Origin: Arthrobacter sp. JZ12
Lineage (GTDB): Bacteria; Actinomycetota; Actinomycetes; Actinomycetales; Micrococcaceae
NCBI RefSeq assembly: GCF_035189165.1
Contig: NZ_CP045246.1
Span: 2,914,001-2,978,000, forward strand
Direction of reading: 5' to 3'
DNA: 64,000 bases
Made by a program: the position numbers and the translations under genes. This document shows, in pieces, positions 17,001 through 25,100 of the stretch. The notes below the pieces were generated by a model, which searched no databases, was not told the DNA's origin, and saw only the letters and a program-made list of their open reading frames with translations. The first letter of the stretch is position 1. Each line of letters starts with the position of its first letter.

Positions 17001-17264
17001 GCCGGTCTGCGCGGAGAACGGTTCCGTGCCGTAGCGGGCCTGGAACTGGCGGCCCTCATCCGAGGTGGCGTAGCGCGAGTAGAACTGGGTGTCCGGCAGA
17101 ACGCCGAGAGTGAAGCTGGAAATCTGTTCCGCCGTCGCGGCGGGCTCGGCTTCCGGTGCGGCCTGAACCGGCTGGACCGGCTGCAGGACGGTGAGCCCGG
17201 CGGCCGCGGTGGCGGCGAGCAAGGCCGTCGTGAAGGCACGACGAAGTGGGGGTGTTTTGGGCAT
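14046..17264 (-). CDS. Secreted metallophosphoesterase with LamG-like and fibronectin III domains
   Basis: A 1072-residue secreted protein. ATG 17264 is preferred over ATG 17276 because AGGA lies five bases before it. A signal peptide ends near VQPVQAAPEAEP. A calcineurin-like phosphoesterase domain follows with its metal motifs GVLPDTQFY, HLGDVVDQ, LAGNHDVLS, LTSHQILN and LSGHHHGNAH (residues ~50-270). The middle (~430-650) resembles a LamG/concanavalin-like domain (VETFLKIDPDWTYDGHRWM, WIHVAAVNDPSTRTTTLYVDG), followed by another lectin-like segment. Two fibronectin type III repeats (PAAPSLAVAGRDVTVRWSAP and a second copy) precede the end. No sortase motif is seen. It may act on extracellular phosphate esters or teichoic acid; the substrate is unknown. 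Confidence 0.85.
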   Translation of the reverse strand: MPKTPPLRRAFTTALLAATAAAGLTVLQPVQPVQAAPEAEPAATAEQISSFTLGVLPDTQFYSRYATSDEGRQFQARYGTEPFSAQTGWLVDAQDELGIPFVTHLGDVVDQANKPQQWEVADAAMKVLEAGNLPYSVLAGNHDVLSPCEGGEWCSELNRNLNAEPFPRTFSKTRAANQATFGGRDATGFHEYHVFEREGEQYLVLALSWQASDQGMAWAQEVIDAHPGLPTILTSHQILNIGTDGVTAVDTAFGNRLWDRLIAKNNQIFMTLSGHHHGNAHRVKMNDAGAPVLQVVNDYQMAYQGGNGYLGLYEFDFTNSQIHANQVSPWVVQKPAETVTEFDQAVLTGDNEQYSVPFDLTKRFTEIDATFTAPPADHTSYSRRAIDMLLENWTEPERPDVTPPSNPEDYFTTANTVAHWRFDGNDGDVFPVGGTVTDLTGDNPLTRAPLINGAEEVDVTISSDAHRLAPSQTSMCFTNTDRRTDRLSYLATAASAPLNDNRFENGYTVETFLKIDPDWTYDGHRWMTALASGGTRGGSVADRELAPFFAAISSLREVQWSVNGQGGAKTNWSGEIMPNQWIHVAAVNDPSTRTTTLYVDGAPVLRNTSDILGINTHADLPWMLGAGTEWGTPSAGWFGCIGETRIVEQPLSSDQWLTARAEVPSDQTGKAAFSDDFERANGELGADWKVTRGGWAVVDGTARNTAPSGLDNLAIAGAQELGDHYTVSSTVSVANLNNPRQWVGLASNVHGEGTDDQGYYLLRFAPNEASDTGRWQFARVDAGHRITGLAPISTYNHPRNEPVVVTLTREGSQLTGTLSTTDGTEIMSETYTVPSTSGHAGGLAALYSNTGDTIADNFRIATSADASAPEAPAAPSLAVAGRDVTVRWSAPECGGGSPLTGYTVTLTGPEGDTVRDLPADATSVVFEGLRAGDYTATVTAVNSLGSSPVSAAPGPVTVQPELPSVIAEAPALRMDGDSLLVTWVAPENDGGAAVTEYVIELRAANGRTTVISVDTADPAFTDPVSGFRITDYTNGRFTATVAAVNAAGQADASPSSAATTVAPGLGVAAGQR

Positions 17265-17307
17265 GGTGATCCTCATGTCACGGACGGGGTGCGCTCACCA
17301 GTAGTAG

Positions 17308-17320
17308 TTACCCCGGGTAA
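17308..17320. promoter_or_regulatory. Short palindrome upstream of the metallophosphoesterase gene
   Basis: TTACCC-C-GGGTAA is a 13-base perfect palindrome 44 bases before the metallophosphoesterase start. It could be an operator, but no regulator is nearby. The rest of 17321-17407 shows no gene. Confidence 0.3.
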
Positions 17321-17407
17321 ACAGTTGGGGCCGCGAACCTGAACGAACGGGGCCGCGCGGAGGAACGACCGGCGGGTAACTTCAGAGCAGCTTTGACACT
17401 CGTGCCG

Positions 17408-17778
17408 CTAGAACGCCCACGCCCCGGACCGCCCGAGCGCCACGAACACTGCGAGCGCTGCTAGGACAACATTCCCCACAACCATCTGCTTCTCACCCCG
17501 CCGCAGGTGCGTGATCATTGCACCACCATCAACAGGGCAAGCCCCGTGGCCGCCACCGGAACCAGGATGGGCGCAATCCCCGTCACCGCCGGCAGGATCA
17601 AGCCGAGCGCACCGAGCACTTCGACGACGCCGATCGCCTTGACCGCGCCGGGACTGAAGTCCTCTACCCAACCCTGTGAGCTTTCGAGCTTGCCCTTCGG
17701 TTGCGTGATCTTCATGAGCCCGGCGGCAAGAAATACCGCGGCCAGCAGCCCCCCAACAATCCACAGCACGATCTCCAT
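17408..17778 (-). pseudogene. DoxX family membrane protein, frameshifted
   Basis: The first frame (from ATG 17778) reads MEIVLWIVGGLLAAVFLAAG and goes on through GVVEVLGALGLILPAVTGIAP, then stops at 17515 after 87 residues. The rest of the family sequence continues without a gap in the next frame: GAMITHLRRGEKQMVVGNVV and on to the natural end GRSGAWAF at 17408. Adding one G at about 17520-17527 (GTGGTGC to GTGGGTGC) restores a 123-residue DoxX protein with four membrane helices, the normal length. So this is either a true pseudogene or a single-base sequence error. DoxX-like proteins are membrane proteins loosely linked to redox functions. Confidence 0.75.
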
Positions 17779-17949
17779 GGCCCTACTTCTTCCAACCGAT
17801 CACGAATGAGGCCGCGGCCCGAGCGTCACGGTGAGGTAGACGCTAGAGCTGATCCCGGCTGGAGGCAAGGATCGGCGGCTGACCCCATCGACTGCGCCGG
17901 GATGACCCGCTTGAATGAAAAAGACCCGTTCGACGACGAAAGGCACCTC

Positions 17950-19029
17950 ATGACCCTCTACCCGGCAGACACCGTGCGAGCACAGATCCTCGCAATCCTT
18001 AATGCGTGGGGGTTGCCCGAGGACAAGGCGAAAACGACGGCGGAGGTCATGGTTGAAACGGACCTTTCCGGCGTCGATTCGCACGGCATCTCAATGCTGC
18101 CCAGCTACCAGCGGCTCATCGATCAGGGCAAACTGGACACCCGCACCGAGCCGGAAGTGACCATGAGGACGGGCGCCACCGCCGTCGTCGACGGTGGAAA
18201 CAGCCTGGGCCATCCCACCATGGTGAGCGCCATGGAACTGGCTATCTGGAAGGCTCGGGAGAGCGGCGTCGGAGTGGTGGTGGTGCGCCGGTCCCTCCAC
18301 TTCGGCGCGGCCGGCTACTACGCCCGGATAGCGGCGGATGCGGGTCTGATCGGGCTGGTCACCACCACCACGCGCACCAAGGCGGTGGTTCCCACCCGCG
18401 GCACCAGGCCGCTGCTCGGCACCAATCCCCTGGCTTTCGCGGCACCGAGCAGCGACCCCGACGCGCCGTTTGTCCTGGACATGTCGACAAGCACGGTGGC
18501 CGTTAACAAAGTCAAGGTGTACGACTACCTGGGGCAGGACCTACCCGCCGGCTGGGCGGTCGACGAGCACGGCGAACCGGTGACGGACTCCGCCCTCGCC
18601 TACTCCTACCTGCGGAACGAGGAACACGGCGGCCTCACTCCCCTCGGCGGCACCGAGCCGCTGGCCAGCCACAAGGGCTTCGGGCTGGCGCTGATGGTGC
18701 AGATCCTCGCGGGCGCACTGGCCGGCGCCGCGTTCGCGCCGCTAAAGGACGCGGACGACGCCGACAACATCGGACACTTCTGCCTCGCCATCAATCCGGC
18801 CTCCTTCGGCGAGCCGGCGCAATTTGCACAGTCCGTTTCGCAGATCCTCGATACGCTGCGGGCAGAACCGCCGGCCTCCCCCGATCGACCCGTCCTGGTG
18901 CCCGGAGATATTGAGCGGCAGACCCGGGCGGAGCGGGTGCAGACCGGAATCCCCCTCAGCGATGCACTCCTGTCCCAACTCAGGGAGATCTGCTCGAAGA
19001 ACGGGGCTGACTTCCTGCTCGGCCCATGA
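17950..19029 (+). CDS. Ldh family (malate/L-lactate-type) NAD(P)-dependent oxidoreductase
   Basis: A 359-residue protein starting at ATG 17950 with AAAGG upstream; the frame is open further upstream but that part has no family similarity. Landmarks of the YlbC/ComC-type Ldh_2 family are MVETDLSGVDSHGISMLPSY (with the catalytic His), RRSLHFGAAGYYARIA, RGTRPLLGTNPLAFAAP and HKGFGLALMVQILAGAL. The family reduces 2-oxo acids or cyclic imines (malate, ureidoglycolate, sulfolactate, piperideine-2-carboxylate) with NAD(P)H; the exact substrate cannot be read here. It is followed after 15 bases by the DinB-like gene on the same strand. Confidence 0.85.
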   Translation: MTLYPADTVRAQILAILNAWGLPEDKAKTTAEVMVETDLSGVDSHGISMLPSYQRLIDQGKLDTRTEPEVTMRTGATAVVDGGNSLGHPTMVSAMELAIWKARESGVGVVVVRRSLHFGAAGYYARIAADAGLIGLVTTTTRTKAVVPTRGTRPLLGTNPLAFAAPSSDPDAPFVLDMSTSTVAVNKVKVYDYLGQDLPAGWAVDEHGEPVTDSALAYSYLRNEEHGGLTPLGGTEPLASHKGFGLALMVQILAGALAGAAFAPLKDADDADNIGHFCLAINPASFGEPAQFAQSVSQILDTLRAEPPASPDRPVLVPGDIERQTRAERVQTGIPLSDALLSQLREICSKNGADFLLGP

Positions 19030-19044
19030 CGTAGCTTTGTGGGC

Positions 19045-19701
19045 ATGGGGGACTCAGCAGAAATCTGGTCACTGGTCCATGCCGAACGCCGTCGCCTCGT
19101 TGAGGACCTGTCGGCCCTCACCCCGGAGCAGTGGAGCCGGCCTTCGCTCTGCCCGGGCTGGGACGTGCACGACGTCGTCGCGCACCTGGTCGACACCGCA
19201 CGCACCAGCCGGCTCTCCTTCGTCCACGACATGATTGCCGCGCGTGGGAACTTCGACCGCGCTAACGACCTCGGCATCGTGCGGACTAAGCAGGCAGACC
19301 CGCAGGACACACTTGCCGCGCTCCAGGACGCGATGAGCCTCACCCGCACTCCCCCGGCCAACCTCGCTACCCGGTTGGTGGAGGCGGTGGTCCACGGCGA
19401 GGACATCCGCCGTCCGCTGGGCATTCCCGGGCACCACCCAGACAGTGCGGTCACCCGGGCCCTTAGGTACCAGCTGCGCACACCTGTCTCCTTCGGCGGA
19501 GGGCGCGAGCGGGCGGCAGGCTTCCGGCTGATGGACAGCGCGTCCGGTGCGGCGTGGGGGAACGGGAACGACGTCGCCGGTCCGGCTCTTGACCTTCTCC
19601 TCGCCGTGTCCGGGCGGCAGGTCGACGGCGACCGGTTCCGGGGCAGCGGTGCTGCCCGCTTCGTCACCGCCTGTGCTCCTCAGCCGGAGGCCGGCAGGTG
19701 A
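19045..19701 (+). CDS. Maleylpyruvate isomerase family mycothiol-dependent enzyme
   Basis: A 218-residue DinB-like four-helix protein. Diagnostic parts are SLCPGWDVHDVVAHLVDTA near residues 37-55, LATRLVEAVVHGEDIRRPLG near 108-127, and a C-terminal domain ending in a typical LLAVSGRQVDGDRFRG. His residues in the first two segments are the likely metal ligands. The family includes mycothiol-dependent maleylpyruvate isomerase; most members have unknown thiol-transfer roles. ATG 19045 is taken as start. Confidence 0.8.
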   Translation: MGDSAEIWSLVHAERRRLVEDLSALTPEQWSRPSLCPGWDVHDVVAHLVDTARTSRLSFVHDMIAARGNFDRANDLGIVRTKQADPQDTLAALQDAMSLTRTPPANLATRLVEAVVHGEDIRRPLGIPGHHPDSAVTRALRYQLRTPVSFGGGRERAAGFRLMDSASGAAWGNGNDVAGPALDLLLAVSGRQVDGDRFRGSGAARFVTACAPQPEAGR

Positions 19702-19870
19702 GTGCGCCGTCGTCGTCGGCATGGCTTGGCGGCTTGCTCGGCCGCCGTGGCCGGGCCAATTCGCCCGCCTTCTGCGACCGAACCAGCGTGTCAGGCCGCG
19801 ACACGCCGCTTTCGCAGACCGTAGCGCCGAAGAACCCGGGCAATTCGGCACGCGCCCCAGAACTACGAGG

Positions 19871-19891
19871 GCCGGGAAAGCGCTTCCCGGC
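19871..19891. promoter_or_regulatory. Inverted repeat at the likely promoter of the GH43 gene
   Basis: Perfect 8-base arms (GCCGGGAA / TTCCCGGC) flank a 5-base spacer, giving a core AAAGCGCTT that resembles LacI-family sugar operators. A CATAAT -10-like box follows directly at about 19891, and the GH43 start is 30 bases further on. The surrounding 19702-19926 stretch otherwise holds no convincing gene; a 65-codon frame at 19698 lacks family similarity. Confidence 0.4.
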
Positions 19892-19926
19892 ATAATGAAG
19901 ACAGGACTCCCGCCCCTGCCGCCCGC

Positions 19927-20877
19927 TTGAACGACGACGACGCCGCGTCCCAGCACTGGCTCTTCGCCTACTTCACGCCCGAAACAGAAGCGGACGGCGA
20001 ACAGGTCCGCTTCGCCGTGAACGCAGGCCCCGACGCGAAGAGCTGGACGCCCCTCAACGGCGGCAACCCGGTTCTCGTCAGCGACGTCGGCGAGCGCGGC
20101 GCCCGCGACCCGTTCATTCTGCGAGACCACCGGCGTGACAGGTTCGTGGTCCTAGCGACCGACCTGCGGGTTGCCGCGGACGGCGACTGGGACCGGGCCG
20201 AGCACCGCGGCAGCCGTTCGATCCTGGTGTGGGAGTCCGATGACCTAATCACGTGGTCCGGGCCGCGCCTGGTTCCCATCGCCTGGGAGAACGCGGGCAA
20301 CGCATGGGCACCGAAGGCTTTCTGGTCCGACGAGCGGGACGCCTGGCTGGTCTTCTTCGCGTCCTCACTTCCGAACACGGCCGAGGTGGGCGGGGGCTAC
20401 CAGCGCATGTTCGTCGCCGAGACCACTGACTTCTCCAGCTTCACCGCCCCGGTGCTGTACCTCGACCTGGGCAGATCTGTCATCGACGTGACGTTCCTGC
20501 AGGTCGGCGAATGGCGCTACCGCTTCTCGGCCACCTCCCGCCCCGCTGAGAGCCCCGAGGACGAGGCCCACGTCTTCATCGAGCGCGGCCGCAGCCTCCT
20601 CGACCCGAACTTCGAGCCGTGGGTCATAGCCGTCGGCAAAGGCGACATCCGGCAGGGCGAGGGTCCCGCCGTCGTGCTTCCTCCCGACGGTTCAGCGCCG
20701 CTGCTGCTGATCGACGAGTTCGGCCTCAGCGGCTACCACCTGTTTGAAGCCGCCGACCCGGATCTGCGCACCTGGAAGCACGTGCACGACGCCGTCCTGC
20801 CGCCTCGTGCGCGGCACGGTTCGTTGCTTGCCATCACCGCAGAGGAACACAGGCGGCTCACCGCCCGCTGGTGCTGA
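19927..20877 (+). CDS. Glycoside hydrolase family 43-like protein
   Basis: A 316-residue protein with a five-bladed propeller pattern. Conserved parts are HWLFAYFTPE at the N terminus, ERGARDPFILRDHRRDRFVVLATD near 60-80 (RDPF is the GH43 Asp motif), WAPKAFWSDERDAWLVFFAS near 125-145 and GDIRQGEGPAVV near 240 with the likely catalytic Glu. GH43 enzymes release arabinose, xylose or galactose residues. There is no signal peptide, so it would act inside the cell on imported fragments. The start is TTG 19927, without a clear ribosome-binding site, so the true start is uncertain. Confidence 0.8.
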   Translation: MNDDDAASQHWLFAYFTPETEADGEQVRFAVNAGPDAKSWTPLNGGNPVLVSDVGERGARDPFILRDHRRDRFVVLATDLRVAADGDWDRAEHRGSRSILVWESDDLITWSGPRLVPIAWENAGNAWAPKAFWSDERDAWLVFFASSLPNTAEVGGGYQRMFVAETTDFSSFTAPVLYLDLGRSVIDVTFLQVGEWRYRFSATSRPAESPEDEAHVFIERGRSLLDPNFEPWVIAVGKGDIRQGEGPAVVLPPDGSAPLLLIDEFGLSGYHLFEAADPDLRTWKHVHDAVLPPRARHGSLLAITAEEHRRLTARWC

Positions 20878-20881
20878 GCCT

Positions 20882-21568
20882 CTACTTCGCGCTCTGGCGG
20901 CGCACCATCTCGCCGATCCAGATGGGTGCGTAGGGGGACGTGCATCCCGGCGGCGTGGGGTAATCCTTGAGTACCTCGAGCCGTGCACCGATCTTTAGGG
21001 CGCGTACGCGATATTCGGCGTGCTCGATGCCGATCTGCGCCAGGCACGTGTTCATGGCCCACTGCAGCCGCTCCGGCGCGCCCTTCATCTGCGCTTCGAT
21101 GATGTCGAGCAGCCCTTTCAGGTCCAGGCCCTCGGGCTTCTTGACCACGCGTTCGCTGGTCAGGGCCCAACCGGCACTGGCCACCATGGGATCTGCGTCG
21201 TCGAACCAAGACCGGCGCAGGTCCTCGGCGTGCGGCGACTTCTTCACCACGTATCCCACCAGCCAGTCCTGCACCTTCGGCGTGCGGGAGTCCCTCAACA
21301 TGGCATCGAGTTCGTTTTGGGTGAACTCCTTCGGCCGGCAGATCAGGAGTGCCAACAACCGCGCAGCCGAGTCCCCGGTGATCCACAGCTTCCGAGCCAG
21401 CGCATGCTGGTTCTTCAGTCGCTTGGCTACTGCCCGGAGTTTGGTGAGGTTCACGCCGTGGTCGTCACCGTGCTTTTGGTTCACCTCACGGATCCGGGGA
21501 TCCTCGAGGGCGGCCAGTTCGGCCAGCACCTCGTCCACTGAGGTCTCGGTGACCGCTGCACCTGCCAT
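20882..21568 (-). CDS. DNA alkylation repair protein (AlkD-like HEAT repeat)
   Basis: A 228-residue all-helical protein. The start is set at ATG 21568 (MAGAAVTETSVDEVLAEL); the frame is open upstream but that stretch is not family-like. Repeats such as NLTKLRAVAKRLKNQHALAR, DSAARLLALLICRP, VQDWLVGYVVKKSPHAEDLR and PMVASAGWALTSERVVKK match the HEAT-like repeats of the AlkC/AlkD alkylpurine glycosylase superfamily. The C terminus (PPGCTSPYAPIWIGEMVRR) is also conserved in the actinobacterial subgroup. It converges on the GH43 gene with a 4-base gap. Confidence 0.8.
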   Translation of the reverse strand: MAGAAVTETSVDEVLAELAALEDPRIREVNQKHGDDHGVNLTKLRAVAKRLKNQHALARKLWITGDSAARLLALLICRPKEFTQNELDAMLRDSRTPKVQDWLVGYVVKKSPHAEDLRRSWFDDADPMVASAGWALTSERVVKKPEGLDLKGLLDIIEAQMKGAPERLQWAMNTCLAQIGIEHAEYRVRALKIGARLEVLKDYPTPPGCTSPYAPIWIGEMVRRQSAK

Positions 21569-21850
21569 GTTGAAAGCCCCCGTCGTCGTGTCCGGATCCC
21601 AGCTTACGAGCCGCGACTTCGAGACAGAACCGGGCGAGGCCGAGTCCTTCGCGGACCGGTTTGCCCGGTTTCTGAAGCCCAAACCCCGTGTCGCCTCGCA
21701 ACACGCCGCAGGAGCGGGATCCCACATACGACAACCTGGGCAATGCGGGCCGGCCAGGAGGCGCAGAAGTTTAGACCCAGACCGCCCGTTCACAGCTCGC
21801 GTACAGCCAAAGCCAAGAGTCGCCATAGTTCGCTCGCGTAGAACAGAGGT
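21569..21850. other. Intergenic stretch between two divergent genes
   Basis: About 280 bases separate the divergent alkylation-repair and kinase genes and must contain both promoters. I see no stem-loop, repeat or small gene that I can support. Confidence 0.4.
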
Positions 21851-22513
21851 ATGACATCCTCCGCCTCCCCCGGTGACAGGCGCGCCCGCCGCAGCACCGT
21901 CGTCGTACTGACGGGCATTGACGGCTCGGGCAAAACCACTGTGGCCCGTGCGCTCGGCAACCTGCTGGCACCGGAGGTGCCCACGCTCGTGCTCGCCAAC
22001 TACTCCGGGCGTCGCTTGATCAAGGGCTGGACAGAACGGCTCGGCCTCACCCTTTCACCGCGGACGCTGGATGCGGTGGAGTCCACCATCCGCCTGTTCA
22101 ACGTGGTGCTGAACCAGCTGCGGGCGCGTTTTTTCGACGGGGTTGTGATCATGGACCGGGACCTGTCCTGCCAGCAGGCGCTGCGGGCAGCACGCGGTCT
22201 GCCTCCGGCGCGCTTTCTTGCCGTGCTGAAACGATTGCTGCCAGCACCTGACGTTGCGCTGTTCCTGGACGTCAGCGTTGAGGAAGCACACCGAAGGATT
22301 GCGAGGCGCGGTACTGACAGCGAAACACTCGCTCACCTCAGCGCCTACCGGGACGGATACCTCAGCCTGCCGGACTTCGCCCGCTTCAATCGGATCAACG
22401 CGGACGGCCCTCTACTCAGCGTCCTGGACCAGGTGGAGGAGCAGCTCAGGCCCGCGACGGCAGGCCGTCCCCAAGCAGCTTCCCGCCGAAACCAACCAGT
22501 ACCAGTCCGGTAA
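21851..22513 (+). CDS. dTMP kinase-like P-loop kinase
   Basis: A 220-residue protein with the Walker A motif LTGIDGSGKTTVARALG near residues 20-36, a GVVIMDRDLSCQQAL segment (DR motif) near 96-110, and DVALFLDVSVEEAHRRIARRG near 135-155, the lid region of thymidylate-kinase-like enzymes. Members of this group phosphorylate nucleotides or other small substrates; it is not the housekeeping tmk by sequence. Its last 68 bases overlap the convergent LysE-family gene. Confidence 0.75.
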   Translation: MTSSASPGDRRARRSTVVVLTGIDGSGKTTVARALGNLLAPEVPTLVLANYSGRRLIKGWTERLGLTLSPRTLDAVESTIRLFNVVLNQLRARFFDGVVIMDRDLSCQQALRAARGLPPARFLAVLKRLLPAPDVALFLDVSVEEAHRRIARRGTDSETLAHLSAYRDGYLSLPDFARFNRINADGPLLSVLDQVEEQLRPATAGRPQAASRRNQPVPVR

Positions 22514-23102
22514 GCCGGTCGATGACCGCCAGCGACCTGGGGTTGGACAGCCATCGTCGTGCATAGCCGCCGCCAACGATCAGCGCTGCGAACCATGCCA
22601 TGGTCAGCACGCAATGCACGCCGGCGAGCACGGCCCCCATCAGCAGTGGCGCACTCCCATCCGGCAGAAACTGCGGGATGGTGGCTATGTAGAAGACGCC
22701 CACTTTCGGATTGAGCAGGTTTGTCCCGGCTCCGATGAGCCACCCCTGCCACGAAGAACCGGTTGCTGCCGGCGCTGCGACACCGGCTGGACCATGCTGC
22801 AGACTCCCACGGCGGAAGGACTTCCAGATCATCGAGGCGCCAAGCCAGATCATGTAGGCGGCGCCCGCCATGGTCAGGACGCGGTACGCCATCTCGGAAG
22901 CGGCCAGCAGCGCCGAAATGCCCACAGCAGCAGCAACGCCCCACGTCATGGCGCCGGTGGCCACACCGAGCGCGGTGGCCCACGCGTAGGACCGGGTGCG
23001 GGTGAGTGCGGATCGCAGAACCAGGGCGGTATCGAGCCCGGGTACCAGGGTCAGCAGGCCGGCAACAACAGCGAACGCCAGGACGGCATCGAGAACGGTC
23101 AC
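22446..23102 (-). CDS. LysE family amino-acid exporter
   Basis: A 218-residue membrane protein with six predicted helices. VVAGLLTLVPGLDTALVLRSAL near the N terminus and LTMAGAAYMIWLGASMIWKSF near residues 70-90 are classical LysE/RhtB features; WLIGAGTNLLNPKVGVFYIATIPQFLP near 120-146 contains the NPK motif. It would export amino acids or related compounds. Start GTG 23102 overlaps the stop of the CGNR regulator in a GTGA junction, making a two-gene operon. Confidence 0.9.
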   Translation of the reverse strand: MTVLDAVLAFAVVAGLLTLVPGLDTALVLRSALTRTRSYAWATALGVATGAMTWGVAAAVGISALLAASEMAYRVLTMAGAAYMIWLGASMIWKSFRRGSLQHGPAGVAAPAATGSSWQGWLIGAGTNLLNPKVGVFYIATIPQFLPDGSAPLLMGAVLAGVHCVLTMAWFAALIVGGGYARRWLSNPRSLAVIDRLTGLVLVGFGGKLLGDGLPSRA

Positions 23103-23662
23103 CGATTAAGGGTAGGAGATGGAGGAGATGCCTTCCGCTGGGAGGTGCGGTCCCTATATCGCTGGACTGCGTCCTTGTTGCCGCAGCGAGCTGAGCAGTA
23201 GGCTCGGCGGCCGGCACGACTGGTGTCCACGAAGACCCGACGGCAGTTGCTCTCGGCGCAGGCACCCATCCGGTGTCCGCCCGCTTCCGACAGGAACACC
23301 GCCAGGCCGCCCGCCGTCATTGCGCGCACCCGGTCAACAACGCTTTCCCCCGCATCGGCGAAGTGCATGTGCGGACGCATTCCGTCATGGGAGCTCAGGT
23401 AGACCCGTCGAACTCCCCGGTCCAGCAGGCGGTTGACCGCGTTGCAGCGCTGCTCCACATCCGGCCCCTCGAACGCTGTCCGGAGCTGGCGCGCCCAGTC
23501 CTCCAGGTCACGAACGTCTGAGGCGCCGAGACTGAGCCCGCTGAACAGGAACCGTTCCAGCAGCGATTCGACATCGCTTGCTTTCCTTCGGTCCTGTTCC
23601 ATCAGATTGACCAGTTCCTCGGCCAGCCAGGCGCCCGTGATGTTGTCATGGTTGAACTGCAT
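23099..23662 (-). CDS. CGNR zinc finger (ABATE) transcriptional regulator
   Basis: A 187-residue protein starting at ATG 23662 (MQFNHDNITGAWLAEELVNL). The N-terminal ABATE-like domain is followed by the C-terminal zinc finger with CAESNCRRVFVDTSRAGRR and then YCSARCGNKDAVQRYRDR. Four Cys are present; the name motif CGNR reads CGNK here. These proteins are likely DNA-binding regulators. The coupled LysE-type exporter downstream and the divergent MFS gene upstream (59-base spacer) are the likely targets. Confidence 0.85.
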   Translation of the reverse strand: MQFNHDNITGAWLAEELVNLMEQDRRKASDVESLLERFLFSGLSLGASDVRDLEDWARQLRTAFEGPDVEQRCNAVNRLLDRGVRRVYLSSHDGMRPHMHFADAGESVVDRVRAMTAGGLAVFLSEAGGHRMGACAESNCRRVFVDTSRAGRRAYCSARCGNKDAVQRYRDRTSQRKASPPSPTLNR

Positions 23663-23721
23663 AAACCAATGACAGCACAGTAAGTGCATCCCACTGCTTC
23701 CCCAGGAGTCCTCCAACCGCT

Positions 23722-25014
23722 ATGAATACCGTTGTGCCCGTAAACCGTGCAGTACAAACCCGCACCGTGCGGACTCTTTCCGTAGCGCAGGTCTTCTCCG
23801 GCCTGGGCAACGGGTCCACCCTTGCCCTGGGTTCGATCCTTGCCGTGGACCTGTCCGGTTCGGAGGCCTGGGCAGGTGCGGTCAACACCGCGCTGACCCT
23901 CGGGACGGCGTTCACTGCCATTCCGCTCTCCCAGCTCGCGGTGGCGAGGGGACGCCGGGTTGCGTTGACAACGGGTCTTGCTGCCGCCGTCGTCGGAACC
24001 TTCCTGATGGTGGGCGCTGTGGTGACCGGGCTGTTCGCGATGCTTCTGGCCGGGTCGTTCCTGGTGGGCATCGCCTCCGCGGTGAACCTGCAGGCCCGCT
24101 TCGCCGTCACCGACCTCGCCCAGCCCGAGCACCGCGGACGTGACCTCTCCCTGGTGGTCTGGGCCATCACCGTCGGCGCGGTAGCCGGGCCCAACATGGT
24201 GGGACCGGGCGCGGTCCTTGCCGGTTGGATCGGCATCCCCGCGCAGGCGGGCCCGTTCCTTATTTCCGCGGCGGGGATGGTGGTCGGCGCACTGATCGTG
24301 GCCCTCTTCCTCCGACCTGACCCGCTGCTCACCCGACGCGAGCTCGACGGTGACAGCCCCGCCCCCAGCGGCACGCCGGCTTCCGGAGCGGACCGGAACG
24401 GATCCTGGCGGGCCGGCTGGCGAATCGTACGCAAGCATCCGACGGCGCTCGGTGCGGTGATCGCCGTCGTAGCAGCCCACGCTGTGATGGTCGCAGTGAT
24501 GTCCATGACTCCGCTGCATATGCAGCATCACGCGGGTGAGGCCGCGGGTCGCCCCGACACGATAGCCCTCATCGGGTTCACGATCTCCCTGCACATTGCA
24601 GGCATGTACGCGCTGTCGCCGGTGATGGGCTGGCTCACCGACCGGATCGGTGCTGCCCGCATGGTGCTTGCGGGCATGGTTGTGCTGGTGCTCGCCATGG
24701 CGCTCACCGGGCCCTTCGCCGGAAACATGGCTGCGGTCACCGCTGGACTAATCCTTCTGGGGCTGGGCTGGTCGGCGGCGACCGTCGCCGGCTCAACCCT
24801 GCTGGTTTCCTCCCTTCCGGTCCCGGACCGGGTGCCGGCGCAGGGCTTCTCCGACGCCACCATGTCGCTTGCCGGAGCCGTGGGCAGCGCCGCGGCCGGA
24901 CCGGTCATGGGACTCACCGGCTACCCCGGGGTGAGCATGATCGCCGCCGTCCTGGTGATCGCGGCCGCCCTGGCCCTCCTGCGCCTCCCGGCCGCGGCAA
25001 AGTCATCCTTCTGA
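23722..25014 (+). CDS. MFS transporter
   Basis: A 430-residue, twelve-helix major facilitator. Features: a first half starting VFSGLGNGSTLALGSILAVDL, a GRRVALTTG loop between helices 2 and 3, LVGIASAVNLQARFAVTDLAQPEHRGRDL, and a second half with LSPVMGWLTDRIGAARMVLAG, the repeat of the loop 2-3 motif. It is probably a drug or metabolite exporter; the substrate is unknown. It is divergent from the CGNR regulator gene. Confidence 0.85.
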   Translation: MNTVVPVNRAVQTRTVRTLSVAQVFSGLGNGSTLALGSILAVDLSGSEAWAGAVNTALTLGTAFTAIPLSQLAVARGRRVALTTGLAAAVVGTFLMVGAVVTGLFAMLLAGSFLVGIASAVNLQARFAVTDLAQPEHRGRDLSLVVWAITVGAVAGPNMVGPGAVLAGWIGIPAQAGPFLISAAGMVVGALIVALFLRPDPLLTRRELDGDSPAPSGTPASGADRNGSWRAGWRIVRKHPTALGAVIAVVAAHAVMVAVMSMTPLHMQHHAGEAAGRPDTIALIGFTISLHIAGMYALSPVMGWLTDRIGAARMVLAGMVVLVLAMALTGPFAGNMAAVTAGLILLGLGWSAATVAGSTLLVSSLPVPDRVPAQGFSDATMSLAGAVGSAAAGPVMGLTGYPGVSMIAAVLVIAAALALLRLPAAAKSSF

Positions 25015-25100
25015 CGGAACTATCGCCCGGCGGCGGGGCCTCCGGGAGCTACTAGCACCCACCCGGTACGGCGAGTGCAGCCGGGAGTACACTGGGGCGC

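Noticed and set aside
19698-19895. A 65-codon frame starting at GTG next to the DinB-like gene stop
   Set aside because: No family resemblance, Pro/Arg/Ser-rich composition and it runs into the GH43 promoter palindrome.
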